DNA of 64,000 nucleotides from Neisseria sp. Its GTDB lineage: Bacteria; Pseudomonadota; Gammaproteobacteria; Burkholderiales; Neisseriaceae. Shown one piece after another: positions 9,432 through 19,279 of the stretch. The stretch covers positions 32,783 to 96,782 of the forward strand of contig NZ_JAUMZU010000009.1 of the NCBI RefSeq assembly GCF_030527965.1, read 5' to 3'. A program made the translations under genes and the position numbers. Below the pieces are notes generated by a model. It worked only from the letters and a program-made list of their open reading frames with translations. It made no database searches and was not told the origin of the DNA. Numbering within the stretch: position 1 is the first letter of the stretch; each line of letters opens with the position of its first letter.

Positions 9432-10862
9432 ATGACTTGGGAAACTGTAATCGGACTGGAAATCCATGTCCAATTGAACACCAAATCCAAAATTTTCAGT
9501 GGTGCATCCACTTCATTCGGCGCAGAGCCGAACGCGCATGCAAGCGTGGTGGAGTGTGCCTTGCCGGGCGTGTTGCCGGTGATGAACCGAGAAGTGGTTG
9601 GCAAGGCCATCAAACTCGGTTTGGCTTTAGGCGCGAAAATCAACCAGAAAAACGTTTTCGACCGTAAAAACTATTTCTATCCCGATTTGCCGAAAGGCTA
9701 TCAAATCAGCCAGCTGGATTTACCCATCGTAGAACACGGTAAATTGGAAATTGTTGTGGGCGATGTGGTTAAAACCATTAATGTAACCCGTGCTCACATG
9801 GAAGAAGATGCCGGTAAATCTGTACATGAGGGTTTAAACGGCGCAACGGGCATTGATTTAAACCGCGCGGGTACGCCGCTGTTGGAAGTGGTGTCCGAGC
9901 CGGAAATGCGCTCTGCCGCCGAAGCGGTCGCCTATGCAAAGGCTCTGCATAGCTTGGTAACATGGCTGGATATTTGCGATGGCAATATGGCGGAAGGTTC
10001 GTTTCGTATTGATGCCAATGTGTCGGTTCGCCCGCAGGGGCAAGCTGAATTTGGCACACGGCGTGAAATTAAGAACTTGAATTCGTTCCGTTTTCTGGAA
10101 CAGGCGATTAACTATGAGGTGGAAAGCCAGATTGAAATTTTGGAAGACGGCGGCAAAGTGCAGCAGGCAACCATGCTGTTCGACCCGGAAAAAGGCGAAA
10201 CCCGTGTCATGCGCTTGAAAGAAGATGCGCACGACTACCGCTACTTCCCCGACCCTGATCTGCTACCGGTAATGATTTCAGACAGCCAGCTGCAAAAAGC
10301 CAGAGATGAAATGCCCGAATTGCCCGCAGAAATGGCGCAACGCTTTATCAGTGATTACGGCGTAAGCGATTACGACGCCCGTTTATTAACCGCTTCCCGC
10401 TTGCAAGCAGCCTATTTCGAGGCAGCAGCAAAAGCCAGTAATCAGGGTAAGCTAGTGGCAAACTGGATGAACGGGGAATTGGCGGCAACATTAAATAAAG
10501 AAAATCTAAGCCTATCTGAAAGCCCGATTGATGCTCTTCGCTTGGCCGCATTAATCGGAAAAATTGCCGATGGTACGCTCAGCAACAAGCTGGCAAAAAA
10601 AGCCTTTGAGGCAATGTGGGCTGAGCCTGAAGCAACGATAGAGCAAATCATCGAACAACATGGCTTGCAACAAATAACCGATACCGGTGCCATGGAAAAA
10701 ATCATTGATGAAGTACTGGCTGCCAACGCCAAATCGGTTGAAGAATATAAAGCAGGCAAAGAAAAAGCATTCAACGCATTGGTTGGTCAGGTGATGAAGG
10801 CCAGCAAAGGCAAAGCGAACCCGCAGCAGGTGCAGGAATTGATGAAGGCCAAGCTTGCTTAA
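9432..10862 (+). CDS. gatB: Asp-tRNA(Asn)/Glu-tRNA(Gln) amidotransferase subunit B
   Basis: 476 residues from the ATG at 9432 ([14 protein letters not shown]), which is the standard GatB N-terminus; the open frame extends 78 bases upstream without family resemblance. The GatB/PET112 kinase-transamidase domain includes the [14 protein letters not shown] motif and [11 protein letters not shown]. The C-terminal helical and YqeY-like tail (from about 325) binds tRNA. GatB activates the misacylated tRNA with ATP and uses ammonia from GatA. The gene has no close start overlap with the restriction gene before it, and probably needs read-through or a promoter in the 99-base gap. Confidence 0.96.
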   Translation: MTWETVIGLEIHVQLNTKSKIFSGASTSFGAEPNAHASVVECALPGVLPVMNREVVGKAIKLGLALGAKINQKNVFDRKNYFYPDLPKGYQISQLDLPIVEHGKLEIVVGDVVKTINVTRAHMEEDAGKSVHEGLNGATGIDLNRAGTPLLEVVSEPEMRSAAEAVAYAKALHSLVTWLDICDGNMAEGSFRIDANVSVRPQGQAEFGTRREIKNLNSFRFLEQAINYEVESQIEILEDGGKVQQATMLFDPEKGETRVMRLKEDAHDYRYFPDPDLLPVMISDSQLQKARDEMPELPAEMAQRFISDYGVSDYDARLLTASRLQAAYFEAAAKASNQGKLVANWMNGELAATLNKENLSLSESPIDALRLAALIGKIADGTLSNKLAKKAFEAMWAEPEATIEQIIEQHGLQQITDTGAMEKIIDEVLAANAKSVEEYKAGKEKAFNALVGQVMKASKGKANPQQVQELMKAKLA

Positions 10863-10881
10863 GCGAATACTTTGAACATTT

Positions 10882-10916
10882 AAAATGCCTGTCTGAAAAT
10901 TTCAGACAGGCATTTT
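10882..10916. terminator. Inverted DUS pair between convergent gatB and OPT genes
   Basis: A 17-base arm and its exact complement are separated by one base, and A and T runs flank the pair on each side. This is well placed to terminate both converging transcripts. Confidence 0.85.
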
Positions 10917-10928
10917 TTGCTAACGCGC

Positions 10929-12959
10929 CTATCGAGCCGCATTCAAAACGCGTTTGGCAAATATAGCTATTCCAAGAATAAACGCAGCCAAACCCAACCA
11001 TGAAGCTGTCGTATCCCAATTTTCCAACTTAATCGCCAATGGCGCATCAGAACCGCCGTTGGTAACCGAAGCTGCAATAATAAATGCCATTATCACACCG
11101 ACCAAGCTTTCTCCGACAATTAAACCAGCGGAAAATAAAGTACCGATACGGTCTGCATTTTTCAAACGATTCTTTGTATTTTCAGGATGACGCATACGAA
11201 TACGCCTTTTCATCCAAGCAACCAAAAATGCACCGATAACAATCGGCATATTGACGGCCGGCGGAAGGTAAATGCCCATGCCAACAGCCAATACCGGCAA
11301 ACTGAGTTTGGATGCCGAGCTTTTCTTAAGCAGCAAATCTACAATAATCAAGATTGCGCCTATACCCATGCCTATAAAAATATAACTCCATTGCAGACTG
11401 TTGGTAAAAATACCTTGCGCAATCGTCGACATCAATGTTGCCTGCGGTGCAGCCAATGCTTGGGCCACATCCATGTTCGGGCGCGGCATCGCACCCGTAA
11501 ACCCATAAGCTTCATACAATAATTGCAAAACAGGCGAAATAACAACCGAACCAACAATACAGCCGATAATCAGCGCAATTTGCTGCAAGCGCGGCGTCGC
11601 TTTAACCAGATAACCGGTTTTTAAATCCTGCAAATTATCGTTGGAGATGGAAGCCGCCGCAATGATTGATGAGCCGCAAAAAAGTGTTAATGCAAGCAAA
11701 AGCTTCCGGTTACCTTCATCTGCAAACAATTCCGTTGCATTACCAAGAGCCAGCAACACCAGAGATATAATAATAACTGAAATAATGCCAATGCCAGAAA
11801 TCGGACTGGAAGACGAACCAACCAAACCTGCCATATAGCCGCAGGCCGCCGCTACTAAAAAGCCGATTAAAAGTGTCAGTAACGTACATACCACGACCAG
11901 CAACCAAGCAATGCCCGTAGACATTTGGGCAGCGCTAACAAAATGGTAAAACGAAACACCCAATACCAACATCATGCCCAACGCCCAAAAAATCATTTCC
12001 TTAGGCGACAAATCCCGCTCTGTACGCACGGTAGAGGCTGCAGAACCGACTGTGGGCTTAAATGACAACTTCATACCTTCAATCATCGGTTTTGCCAGAG
12101 TAATCAAGGTCCAAATCGACGCAATACCAATCGTACCCGCACCGATAAAACGCACTTTTTCTTTCCAGATTTGCAAAGCAAAAGCCGACATATCCATATC
12201 AGCAGGCTGCGGAATCACAGCGGAAAAATAGGGAACGCCTCCTCCCCATGCAATAAAAATATCCACCAAGATGGCAATACCGCCAGTCAGCCCAACTAAA
12301 TAGCCCGCACCAAGCAAAGCAAGCGAAAAACCCATCGGTAATTGGAAAATAGAAGAACCGGCCTTAAACCAATAGCCCGCACTATCTGAAATAACGCGTA
12401 AACCACTGGATAAGAAACTCATCAAACCAGCCAACAATCCGCCCATGGCAATATCTTTAATACCGCTTTCACCGGCTTGACCTTCGCCTTTTTCATTATG
12501 TTCACCACTGCCGACCTTCAAAATTTCAGCCGCAGCCACACCTTCCGGATAAGGCAGATTACTTTTCACCACCATGGCGTATCGCAACGGAACCGTAAAA
12601 ATCACACCTAATATCCCGCCACCCACACACAATAGTGTTGTCTGCCAAAACGGAAAGCCGTTCCAATAACCTGTCATTAAAAGGCCGGGTAACACGAAAA
12701 TAACGGTCGACAAAGTTCCGGCCGAAGAAGCCTGAGTCTGCACTATATTGTTTTCAAGAATATTGCTGCCTTTGGCAAACTTAAGCGCTGCCATAGAAAT
12801 CACGGCTGCTGGAATTGAAGAAGCAACAGTTAAACCGACTTTCAGTCCCAAATAAATATTGGATGCAGTAAAAACCACTGTAATCAGCGCACCCAAAAGC
12901 ATGCCGCGAAAGGTCAGCTCTCGATAATTTGCATAAGGATCGGGGGGTGTTTTCGACAT
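10929..12959 (-). CDS. OPT family oligopeptide transporter
   Basis: 676 residues from the ATG at 12959, which has AGGTGA five bases upstream; a GTG nine bases further out would add three residues but overlaps that ribosome site. About 14-16 hydrophobic segments are seen. The N-terminal ELTFRGMLLGALITVVFTA pattern and later NLPYPEGVAAAE motif are typical of the OPT/YSL family in proteobacteria. Family members carry oligopeptides or metal chelates inward using the proton gradient; the cargo here is unknown. It is a single-gene unit, convergent with gatB and lying downstream of tkt. A run of six C near the start codon is too short to suggest phase variation. Confidence 0.9.
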   Translation of the reverse strand: MSKTPPDPYANYRELTFRGMLLGALITVVFTASNIYLGLKVGLTVASSIPAAVISMAALKFAKGSNILENNIVQTQASSAGTLSTVIFVLPGLLMTGYWNGFPFWQTTLLCVGGGILGVIFTVPLRYAMVVKSNLPYPEGVAAAEILKVGSGEHNEKGEGQAGESGIKDIAMGGLLAGLMSFLSSGLRVISDSAGYWFKAGSSIFQLPMGFSLALLGAGYLVGLTGGIAILVDIFIAWGGGVPYFSAVIPQPADMDMSAFALQIWKEKVRFIGAGTIGIASIWTLITLAKPMIEGMKLSFKPTVGSAASTVRTERDLSPKEMIFWALGMMLVLGVSFYHFVSAAQMSTGIAWLLVVVCTLLTLLIGFLVAAACGYMAGLVGSSSSPISGIGIISVIIISLVLLALGNATELFADEGNRKLLLALTLFCGSSIIAAASISNDNLQDLKTGYLVKATPRLQQIALIIGCIVGSVVISPVLQLLYEAYGFTGAMPRPNMDVAQALAAPQATLMSTIAQGIFTNSLQWSYIFIGMGIGAILIIVDLLLKKSSASKLSLPVLAVGMGIYLPPAVNMPIVIGAFLVAWMKRRIRMRHPENTKNRLKNADRIGTLFSAGLIVGESLVGVIMAFIIAASVTNGGSDAPLAIKLENWDTTASWLGLAAFILGIAIFAKRVLNAAR

Positions 12960-13079
12960 ATTAATCACCTACAATCGAAGAATAAATTTTACGTTAAGCC
13001 TGCATATTGTTTTGTTCGTAATGAAATGTCAAGAAATGCTTGCTTTGTTTTGAATGTTCGATAATGAATTTCTGATAAC

Positions 13080-13116
13080 AAAATGCCTGTCTGAAATATT
13101 TTCAGACAGGCATTTT
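13080..13116. terminator. Inverted DUS pair after tkt
   Basis: 17-bp perfect stem with a 3-base loop and flanking A/T runs, immediately downstream of the tkt stop on the minus strand. Confidence 0.85.
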
Positions 13117-13124
13117 ACGGTTAG

Positions 13125-15107
13125 TTAAGCTAAAACAGCTTTTACCGCAGCCACAACGTTTGGCACTGTAAAGCCAAATTCCTCAAACAATAATTCGGCC
13201 GGTGCCGATTCGCCGAAACGATCAAGGCCGACAACCTTGCCTTGAGTACCGACATATTTATACCAACCGTCGCTTACCCCTGCCTCTACAGCCACTTTAG
13301 GAAGATTGGCCGGCAAAACGGAAGCACGGTAAGCCGCATCTTGTTTATCAAACACATTGGTTGAAGGCATAGAAACCACATTAACAGCAATGCCTTGTTC
13401 TGCCAACGCTTTTGCCGCTTTTAAAGCCAGCTCAACTTCCGAACCCGTAGCAATCAATACGGCTTTTGCCCCTTCTGCCTGACTAATCACATACCCGCCG
13501 CGTCGAATATCCGCAAGCTGAGCGGTATCGCGAGGAATGAACGGTAAATTTTGCCGGCTGAAAATCAAACAGCTTGGATGATCTGCTGCTTTCACCGCTT
13601 CGGCCCAAGCCACTAACGATTCTGCGGTATCGCAAGGGCGCCATACTGCCATGTTCGGAATCAAACGCAATGTAGCGGTTTGCTCAACAGGCTGGTGCGT
13701 CGGCCCATCTTCACCAAGGCCGATAGAATCGTGGGTAAACACAAAAATTGGATTAATCTTCATTAACGCGGCCATGCGAAGCGCATTTCGGGCATATTCG
13801 CTGAACATCAGGAAAGTCGCTCCGAACGGTTTAACGCCGCCATGAAGCGTCAGACCGTTCATGATGGCCGCCATTCCGAATTCGCGCACGCCGTAATGAA
13901 TGTAATTGCCGCCATGCTCGCGAGTAACCGATACGCTACCCGGCCAATCAGTCAGATTAGAAGGCGTCAAATCTGCAGATCCGCCCACCAATTCAGGTAA
14001 TGTTTTGGCCAGAATGCCAATGCTGTTTTGGCTGGCCTTGCGGGTTGCGATTTTTTCAGCCTTATCGCATACCTCTTGCAAGGCAGTTTGAATATCGGCG
14101 TCAAAATCAGCAGGCAACTCATGATTCATGCGGCGCACAAATTCCTCAGCTTCTTGCGGAAACTTGGCTTGATATTGAGCAAACAGCGTATTCCATTCAT
14201 GCTCCAGCTTGGCGCCTTTTTCTTTTGCATTCCAAGCATCGTATATTTCCTGCAGAATTTCAAAAGGCCCGAACGACCAACCCAAATGCTTGCGGGTTGC
14301 CTCAATTTCCTCCGCCCCCAAAGGCGCGCCATGAGTTTTATGGCTACCCTCTTTAGTGGCCGCGCCCTTACCAATTAAGGTTTTACAACAGATAATGGAA
14401 GGCTTACCGGTTTCCGCCTTCGCCGCCTCAACCGCAGCCTGTAACGCCGCCGTATCATGACCATTAATATTAGGCACCACATGCCAGCCGTAGCTTTCGA
14501 AACGTTGCGGGATATTTTCAGTGAACCAACCGTCTACTTTTCCATCAATAGAAATGTTGTTGTCGTCGTAAAAGACAATCAGCTTGCCCAAACCCAAAGT
14601 TCCCGCCAATGAGCATGCTTCATGGGACACGCCCTCCATCAAGCAGCCGTCGCCCATAAACACGTAGGTATGATGGTCGACAATATTCAAGCCGTCTTTA
14701 TTAAACTCGGCTGCCAGAATTTTTTCGGCCAACGCCATACCAACCGCATTGGCAACACCCTGCCCTAACGGGCCGGTCGTGGTTTCTACCCCGTCGGTAT
14801 AACCGTATTCAGGATGGCCCGGGGTTTTACTGTGTAACTGACGGAAATTTTTCAAATCTTCGATGGAAACGTTATAGCCGGTTAAGTGCAGTAAGCTGTA
14901 AAGCAGCATCGATGCGTGGCCATTCGACAAAACAAAACGGTCACGGTTATAAAATTTAGGATTAGCAGGATTATGATTTAAGAATTTCGTCCACAACACT
15001 TCAGCCATTTCGGCCATGCCCATCGGCGCACCGGGATGGCCAGAATTGGCTTTCTGTACTGCGTCTGCTGATAAAAAACGGATGGCATTTGCCAATTGGG
15101 AAGCCAT
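13125..15107 (-). CDS. tkt: Transketolase
   Basis: 660 residues, as expected. The thiamine diphosphate motif starts at [14 protein letters not shown] and ends in DDNNIS. Substrate and cofactor histidines appear in [17 protein letters not shown], GHASML and [18 protein letters not shown] stretches, and the C-terminal domain has the usual [10 protein letters not shown]. The enzyme moves two-carbon ketol units between sugar phosphates in the non-oxidative pentose phosphate pathway. The ATG at 15107 has AAGGA eight bases upstream. It is read alone, leftward, from the long gap at 15108-15576. Confidence 0.97.
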   Translation of the reverse strand: MASQLANAIRFLSADAVQKANSGHPGAPMGMAEMAEVLWTKFLNHNPANPKFYNRDRFVLSNGHASMLLYSLLHLTGYNVSIEDLKNFRQLHSKTPGHPEYGYTDGVETTTGPLGQGVANAVGMALAEKILAAEFNKDGLNIVDHHTYVFMGDGCLMEGVSHEACSLAGTLGLGKLIVFYDDNNISIDGKVDGWFTENIPQRFESYGWHVVPNINGHDTAALQAAVEAAKAETGKPSIICCKTLIGKGAATKEGSHKTHGAPLGAEEIEATRKHLGWSFGPFEILQEIYDAWNAKEKGAKLEHEWNTLFAQYQAKFPQEAEEFVRRMNHELPADFDADIQTALQEVCDKAEKIATRKASQNSIGILAKTLPELVGGSADLTPSNLTDWPGSVSVTREHGGNYIHYGVREFGMAAIMNGLTLHGGVKPFGATFLMFSEYARNALRMAALMKINPIFVFTHDSIGLGEDGPTHQPVEQTATLRLIPNMAVWRPCDTAESLVAWAEAVKAADHPSCLIFSRQNLPFIPRDTAQLADIRRGGYVISQAEGAKAVLIATGSEVELALKAAKALAEQGIAVNVVSMPSTNVFDKQDAAYRASVLPANLPKVAVEAGVSDGWYKYVGTQGKVVGLDRFGESAPAELLFEEFGFTVPNVVAAVKAVLA

Positions 15108-15250
15108 ATCTAAATTCCTTCATGTTGTGGTTATCGTAGATTTCGGATTATGCAGTTTTTCATTTCGGCTTTCAAGAAGCGGCCGGATTGGTTGGACTTG
15201 GTAAAAATTTTATATGTCATATTATCAAAACATATTATTCAACAAGTTTA

Positions 15251-15265
15251 CGATAATCATTATTG
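15251..15265. promoter_or_regulatory. Fur-box-like operator
   Basis: CGATAATCATTATTG matches the 7-1-7 Fur pattern TGATAATnATTATCA at 11 of 14 defined positions, with a perfect ATAAT-C-ATTAT core. It is 144 bases from tkt and about 310 from the rightward gene, so it is not obviously tied to either. Confidence 0.5.
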
Positions 15266-15434
15266 TTTATCACTGAATTACACACACAGGAATAGTAAAA
15301 ACAACCGATTTTCCTAAAAAATACACCGTCTTTCTGATAGTTCGGCTTGAAATCGGTTTTATTGTTATTCTGTGAAAAAAAAGAAATATTGGTAAAATAT
15401 TCGTAAAACAATCCTAACCAGCACTATTTCCTTC

Positions 15435-15454
15435 GTATCAGTCTGGAAAGATAC
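15435..15454. repeat. GTATC-N10-GATAC dyad, copy 1
   Basis: Five-base inverted arms around a 10-base spacer ending in GAAA. A similar element with 16 of 20 identical bases occurs at 59952-59971, also in a long non-coding gap. Confidence 0.35.
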
Positions 15455-15576
15455 CTTTCAAGGCCGCGCGATATCTGCCCGAAGCAGGATAGTGTCCGAA
15501 AAACCATTGAAACAACGAACTTATAATTATAAAAGTATATGATTGAATTCAAAGCATTAAAAAAGGATGGACTACA

Positions 15577-16623
15577 ATGACAGTAACTGAAATTGGCATG
15601 CAGGACAGCGAATTATGGGACAAAACAATCCGTAGTTTTTCGGTATACGAGCCGTTTTACTTACACGCCTATATTAAAGCATCAGCCGGGCACAATCACG
15701 ACAGCCAACCCGTTTTGTTAGTTTATGAAAATGGCGATGTGCGTGCAGCAACCGTAATTCTGCGCCGCGATATCGCTTTAAGCCAACCTTTTACCGGTAA
15801 AATTCCGGAAAATACCTATTTCGATTTATCTTCTCCATATGGCTACGGTGGTTTTATTTACAATACCGACTCTTTCCCCGAAGAAGTGCAGAAAGCCTAT
15901 AACGACTATTGCCTGAAGCACGGTTATGTTTGCGAGTTTCTGCGCTTCAACCTGTTTACCGACTATGCCATGCACTACGACGGCTGCGCCGTGAGCAAAA
16001 TGGTTAATGTGGTGTGCGATTTATCCGGTAGTTGGGAAGATGTTTTTGGTCGCTACCAAGGGAAAACGCGCCAGAAAGTGCGTAAAATCCAAAAAAGCGG
16101 CTGGAGCGTACGCGTAGGCAACACTCGGGAAGATATCGACACTTTCCTGCCTGTTTATTACGACACGATGGATCGTAACGACGCCCGCTCCATGTATTAT
16201 TTTGACAAGCAGTTTTTTGAAGATTTGCATGACTTAGGCGATCCTATTTACTATTTCTTTGCGGAGAAAGATGGCAAAGTAGGCGCAGTCAACCTGTTGA
16301 TCGGCGGCAATAAAAATACTTATTGCTTTCTCAGCAGCACTTCACGTGAATTTCTGAAAGAATCGCCCAATTATCTTTTGATGAGTGAGATGATTGCTTG
16401 GTCGCATGCCAATGGTTTTGAGAATTTCGTTATCGGTGGAGGCTATGGCGGCAATGACGACCTACTGCGCTTTAAAAAAGGCTTTGCACCCGACAGCCTC
16501 TATGATTTTTATATCGGTAATAAAATCTTCAATCAAGAAATTTACGACAAACTCTTAGAAATCCGCCGCCAAGCCGGAGGATTAGATGAAGAAAGCCATT
16601 ATTTCCCTCTCTATCGTTCATAA
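15577..16623 (+). CDS. FemAB/GNAT-like acyltransferase
   Basis: 348 residues. The fold resembles two linked GNAT-like halves, as in FemAB/BioF2-type acetyltransferases. The first half (about 20-165) has a strand-rich FDLSSPYGYGGF segment common in this group; the second (about 165-330) has the RYQGKTRQKVRKIQKSG region, then NLLIGGNKNTYCFLSS and FVIGGGYGG. Relatives transfer aminoacyl groups from tRNA to cell-wall precursors or acyl groups to small amines; the substrate cannot be read from sequence. The ATG follows AAAAAGGA by nine bases. It is a lone gene with long AT-rich upstream sequence and a DUS terminator after it. There is no signal peptide, so a cytoplasmic enzyme is expected. Confidence 0.75.
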   Translation: MTVTEIGMQDSELWDKTIRSFSVYEPFYLHAYIKASAGHNHDSQPVLLVYENGDVRAATVILRRDIALSQPFTGKIPENTYFDLSSPYGYGGFIYNTDSFPEEVQKAYNDYCLKHGYVCEFLRFNLFTDYAMHYDGCAVSKMVNVVCDLSGSWEDVFGRYQGKTRQKVRKIQKSGWSVRVGNTREDIDTFLPVYYDTMDRNDARSMYYFDKQFFEDLHDLGDPIYYFFAEKDGKVGAVNLLIGGNKNTYCFLSSTSREFLKESPNYLLMSEMIAWSHANGFENFVIGGGYGGNDDLLRFKKGFAPDSLYDFYIGNKIFNQEIYDKLLEIRRQAGGLDEESHYFPLYRS

Positions 16624-16642
16624 ATTTTAAGCAGCAACATTA

Positions 16643-16671
16643 ATGCCTGTCTGAAAGTTTCAGACAGGCAT
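16643..16671. terminator. Inverted DUS pair after the FemAB-like gene
   Basis: 14-bp perfect stem with a one-base spacer, followed by TCTTTT. It lies between convergent genes and can serve both. Confidence 0.8.
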
Positions 16672-16722
16672 CTTTTATTTGTATAGCCATGTTGTTTCAC
16701 AAATAACAGGGACGATCAGGCT

Positions 16723-17286
16723 CTACCAATCGTCTCGTTCGAACTTATCCAAGCGTGCATGCAGGCGTGCCACATCGTCACGCAAACGATCAACCTCATC
16801 GGCCCATTCATCGAATTCTTCCCGTGTAATAACCGGCGCTTCAGGCTCTTTAGCATAATCGGAAGCTTGTTCCATCAAACTTTGCCCTATTTGCTTTAGT
16901 GTGGCACCGATTTTTCGAGTACGGGTCGCAATGCTGCCCGCAACGCCATCGCCAAAAATCCGGCTCAAATCATCGTTGGCATAATAACGTAAGCCGCCAA
17001 GCAACGGCAGCAAATTAAAGCCCAACTCCTGATCGCCTTCAATTTCGAAGTCGCCGACACCCGGCATTTCCTTACGCATGATTTTTTGTACTGCGCTTTG
17101 GTGAAAGGTTAATATGGTATCCGCTTCGCGATTCGTTTCTGATAAAAAACCCTGTTCATTAAATTGCCCGCGAATCGATAACCCTGCAATGTTTAAGGTT
17201 AAGACAATACCGTTATAACCAACCAAAGCAGCTTGGGTTTCCGGGTTTTGTTGAATGAGATGATTGATAATCGGTAAAGCAAGCAT
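16723..17286 (-). CDS. ubiJ: Ubiquinone biosynthesis accessory factor UbiJ-like (SCP2 domain)
   Basis: 187 residues. An SCP2 sterol-carrier-like domain covers about residues 10-115 (LNIAGLSIRGQF, then a strand ending DTILTF), followed by a helical part and a C-terminal heptad-like stretch (about 155-185; VDRLRDDVARLHARLDKFE). This architecture matches UbiJ, which binds lipid intermediates and helps assemble the cytoplasmic Ubi complex for coenzyme Q synthesis. Here it is not next to ubiE or ubiB, so the assignment rests on domain order and length. It probably starts a leftward transcript; a DUS lies just upstream. Confidence 0.75.
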   Translation of the reverse strand: MLALPIINHLIQQNPETQAALVGYNGIVLTLNIAGLSIRGQFNEQGFLSETNREADTILTFHQSAVQKIMRKEMPGVGDFEIEGDQELGFNLLPLLGGLRYYANDDLSRIFGDGVAGSIATRTRKIGATLKQIGQSLMEQASDYAKEPEAPVITREEFDEWADEVDRLRDDVARLHARLDKFERDDW

Positions 17287-17294
17287 AATTTTCT

Positions 17295-17306
17295 TTCAGA
17301 CAGGCT
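17295..17306 (-). repeat. Single DUS between the SDR gene and ubiJ
   Basis: On the minus strand reads AGCCTGTCTGAA. No inverted partner. Confidence 0.8.
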
Positions 17307-17332
17307 TGAACGGATAAGCGATAAATATCTTT

Positions 17333-18097
17333 TCAAAGCCATAAATCATTAAACAACGAGTAAACGGTTTTGCCGTTCGTCTCATCGTCTGTCTCAAAAC
17401 TTGGCAAGGGTAAACCTAAAACCTGAGCTTGAGCACGGTAAAACTCTCGTTTGGTCGGATGCGCCTGCTCCACGATATTGCGTATCCGAAGCCCTCCGAC
17501 ATTAGTTAAGGCAGAGGATAACACAGCCACCGCCGAATCACGATGCAGCATATTGACAGGATGATTGGGCTTTTTGATCGGAACCTGTCGCGCTAACATC
17601 CGATGCAAAGGATGGCGGTCGGCGGAATATAGGCCGCCTAAACGAAGAATATCGATATTGGGAATTTTGCTAGAGAGAAATATATGCTCCGCTGCCAAAA
17701 TTTTCCGTGCATTTTCTGTTTGCGGCTCCGGCAGGCTATTTTCATCACACCTGCGCGGCCTGTCTCCATAGACGCTAATGCTGCTGGTAAAAATCAGATG
17801 TTGCACACCATAATCTTCAGCCAAACGACACCATTCTTTCAGACAGGCATCATAATTTGGCAACGGCGTAGGCGGCAGCAAACACACCCAAGCTGGTTTA
17901 TCCGACCAGTTTGAACCAAATATCGCGCCGTAGTGCCCAATATCATTCAAATCAGCACATTGCAAATCGACCGGCAAGTTTACATCATCGGATGAAAGGT
18001 TTCGTTTAAGTGCGCTGATGCGGCAACCCTTTAAATAAAGTTTTTCTGCCAGCGGCCTACCCAAATAACCGAACCCCAAAATAGCAACGTCTTGCAT
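17333..18097 (-). CDS. NAD(P)-dependent epimerase/dehydratase-like protein (YeeZ-like SDR)
   Basis: 254 residues. The Rossmann glycine motif is GFGYLG (residues 8-13), near the N-terminus. A strand ending FTSSISVYGD is typical of extended SDR proteins. The canonical catalytic Tyr-X3-Lys is not evident at the expected place, as in YeeZ-type relatives, so activity is uncertain. A DUS is embedded in the coding sequence at 17838-17849. It starts 13 bases after the pheA stop on the same strand and is likely co-transcribed with it. The substrate is unknown. Confidence 0.75.
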   Translation of the reverse strand: MQDVAILGFGYLGRPLAEKLYLKGCRISALKRNLSSDDVNLPVDLQCADLNDIGHYGAIFGSNWSDKPAWVCLLPPTPLPNYDACLKEWCRLAEDYGVQHLIFTSSISVYGDRPRRCDENSLPEPQTENARKILAAEHIFLSSKIPNIDILRLGGLYSADRHPLHRMLARQVPIKKPNHPVNMLHRDSAVAVLSSALTNVGGLRIRNIVEQAHPTKREFYRAQAQVLGLPLPSFETDDETNGKTVYSLFNDLWL

Positions 18098-18110
18098 CCA
18101 CTATTCCAAA

Positions 18111-19187
18111 TCAAATGACCGCTTGCGGATATGAACCGATAACTTTCACGAAAACATTGTGTTCTTTAAATTTTTCCAATACCGCCCGTATCGCCGCGTC
18201 CTCCTCATGACCGTCGACATCAATAAAGAACACATATTCCCATAATCCGGTTTTACTCGGTCGGCTTTCAAATTTAGAAAGAGAAATGCCGGCAACAGTA
18301 AACGGCTCGAGTAGGAAGTTAACCGCACCGACACGATTGGGCGTAGAAAATATCAACGATGTTTTATCTTTGCCGCTAGGCACCGTATTTTGATAGCCTA
18401 GAACCAGAAAACGGGTGGTATTGTTCGGTTCGTCTTCGATATTAGAACCCAGCTTGGCCAAACCGTAAATTTCCGCGGCGGTTTGCCCGGCAATCGCAGC
18501 CACCGAATCATCCAACGCCGCCAGTCGCGCCGCTTCGCCGTTGCTCGATACCGGTACGCGCTGCACCGTATCCGGCAGGTTTCTACTCAGCCAGCCTTGG
18601 CACTGAGCCAAAGCCTGCGCATGAGCATAAACTGTTGTCAGCCCCTCTGTCGTTCCTTTTCTGCACAGCAGATTATGATGAATCCGCAGCACAACCTCGC
18701 CACAAGCGCGCAACGGGCTGGTCACCAACAAATCCAGCGTACGACCGACGGAACCTTCCGTCGAGTTCTCAACCGGCACCACCGCATAATCAGCCTGCCT
18801 TGCTTCTACCAGCCGCATACATTCGTCTACCGTTGCGCACGCACGAGTATGCGCTGCATGACCGAAATGCTTAATGGCCGCCTGTTGGGTAAACGTGCCT
18901 TCCGGGCCTAAATAAGCAATGGTCAACGGCCGCTCGACAGCCAAACATTCACTCATGATTTCGCGAAACAGCCGCGCCACCGCTTCGCCCGACAAAGGCC
19001 CTTCGTTCAACGCCTTAATCCGCAACAAAACCTGCGCTTCCCGCTCCGGGCGATACACGACACCCGTTCCTTTCAGCTCGCCGATAGCACGTGCATGATG
19101 CGCACGCTCGTTCAAAAGTTTCAGTACGGCAACATCAATCTCATCAATCGCCTGGCGGTGTGGCAGCAATTTATCATCGGCAGACAT
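18111..19187 (-). CDS. pheA: Bifunctional chorismate mutase/prephenate dehydratase
   Basis: 358 residues in the order AroQ chorismate mutase (about 5-90, RQAIDEIDVAVLKLLNERA), prephenate dehydratase (about 93-270, YLGPEGTFTQQAA and the catalytic NTTRFLVLG stretch) and ACT regulatory domain (about 280-355, with the ESRPSK phenylalanine-binding motif). It converts chorismate through prephenate to phenylpyruvate, and phenylalanine inhibits it through the ACT domain. It is the first gene of a short leftward unit with the SDR gene. Length and all motifs are normal. Confidence 0.96.
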   Translation of the reverse strand: MSADDKLLPHRQAIDEIDVAVLKLLNERAHHARAIGELKGTGVVYRPEREAQVLLRIKALNEGPLSGEAVARLFREIMSECLAVERPLTIAYLGPEGTFTQQAAIKHFGHAAHTRACATVDECMRLVEARQADYAVVPVENSTEGSVGRTLDLLVTSPLRACGEVVLRIHHNLLCRKGTTEGLTTVYAHAQALAQCQGWLSRNLPDTVQRVPVSSNGEAARLAALDDSVAAIAGQTAAEIYGLAKLGSNIEDEPNNTTRFLVLGYQNTVPSGKDKTSLIFSTPNRVGAVNFLLEPFTVAGISLSKFESRPSKTGLWEYVFFIDVDGHEEDAAIRAVLEKFKEHNVFVKVIGSYPQAVI

Positions 19188-19242
19188 ACACTATTTCCCA
19201 CTCTTCATTATCTAGTTTCGACGGAATCATTTTACATGATTC

Positions 19243-19272
19243 ATGCCTGTCTGAAAGCGTTCAGACAGGCAT
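19243..19272. terminator. Inverted DUS pair between the MFS gene and pheA
   Basis: 13-bp perfect stem with a 4-base loop, eight bases past the MFS stop. It ends the leftward MFS transcript. Confidence 0.8.
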
Positions 19273-19279
19273 TTATCCT

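Larger units (their letters stand above)
15108..15576. other. Long intergenic gap with regulatory-looking structure
   Basis: 469 bases between divergent tkt and the FemAB-like gene. No coding region is convincing. It holds a Fur-box-like site (15251-15265), an 8-bp stem ACCGATTT/AAATCGGT (15304-15311 with 15350-15357) followed by a T-rich run on the plus strand, a GTATC-N10-GATAC dyad (15435-15454), and AT-rich sequence before the rightward gene. The order Fur box, weak -10 and hairpin with T run would fit a small Fur-controlled RNA of about 90 bases starting near 15278, but this is inference. Confidence 0.5.

Noticed and set aside
12941..12948. Run of six C near the OPT start codon as a phase-variation tract
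   Set aside because: Too short for reliable slippage and the frame is intact.
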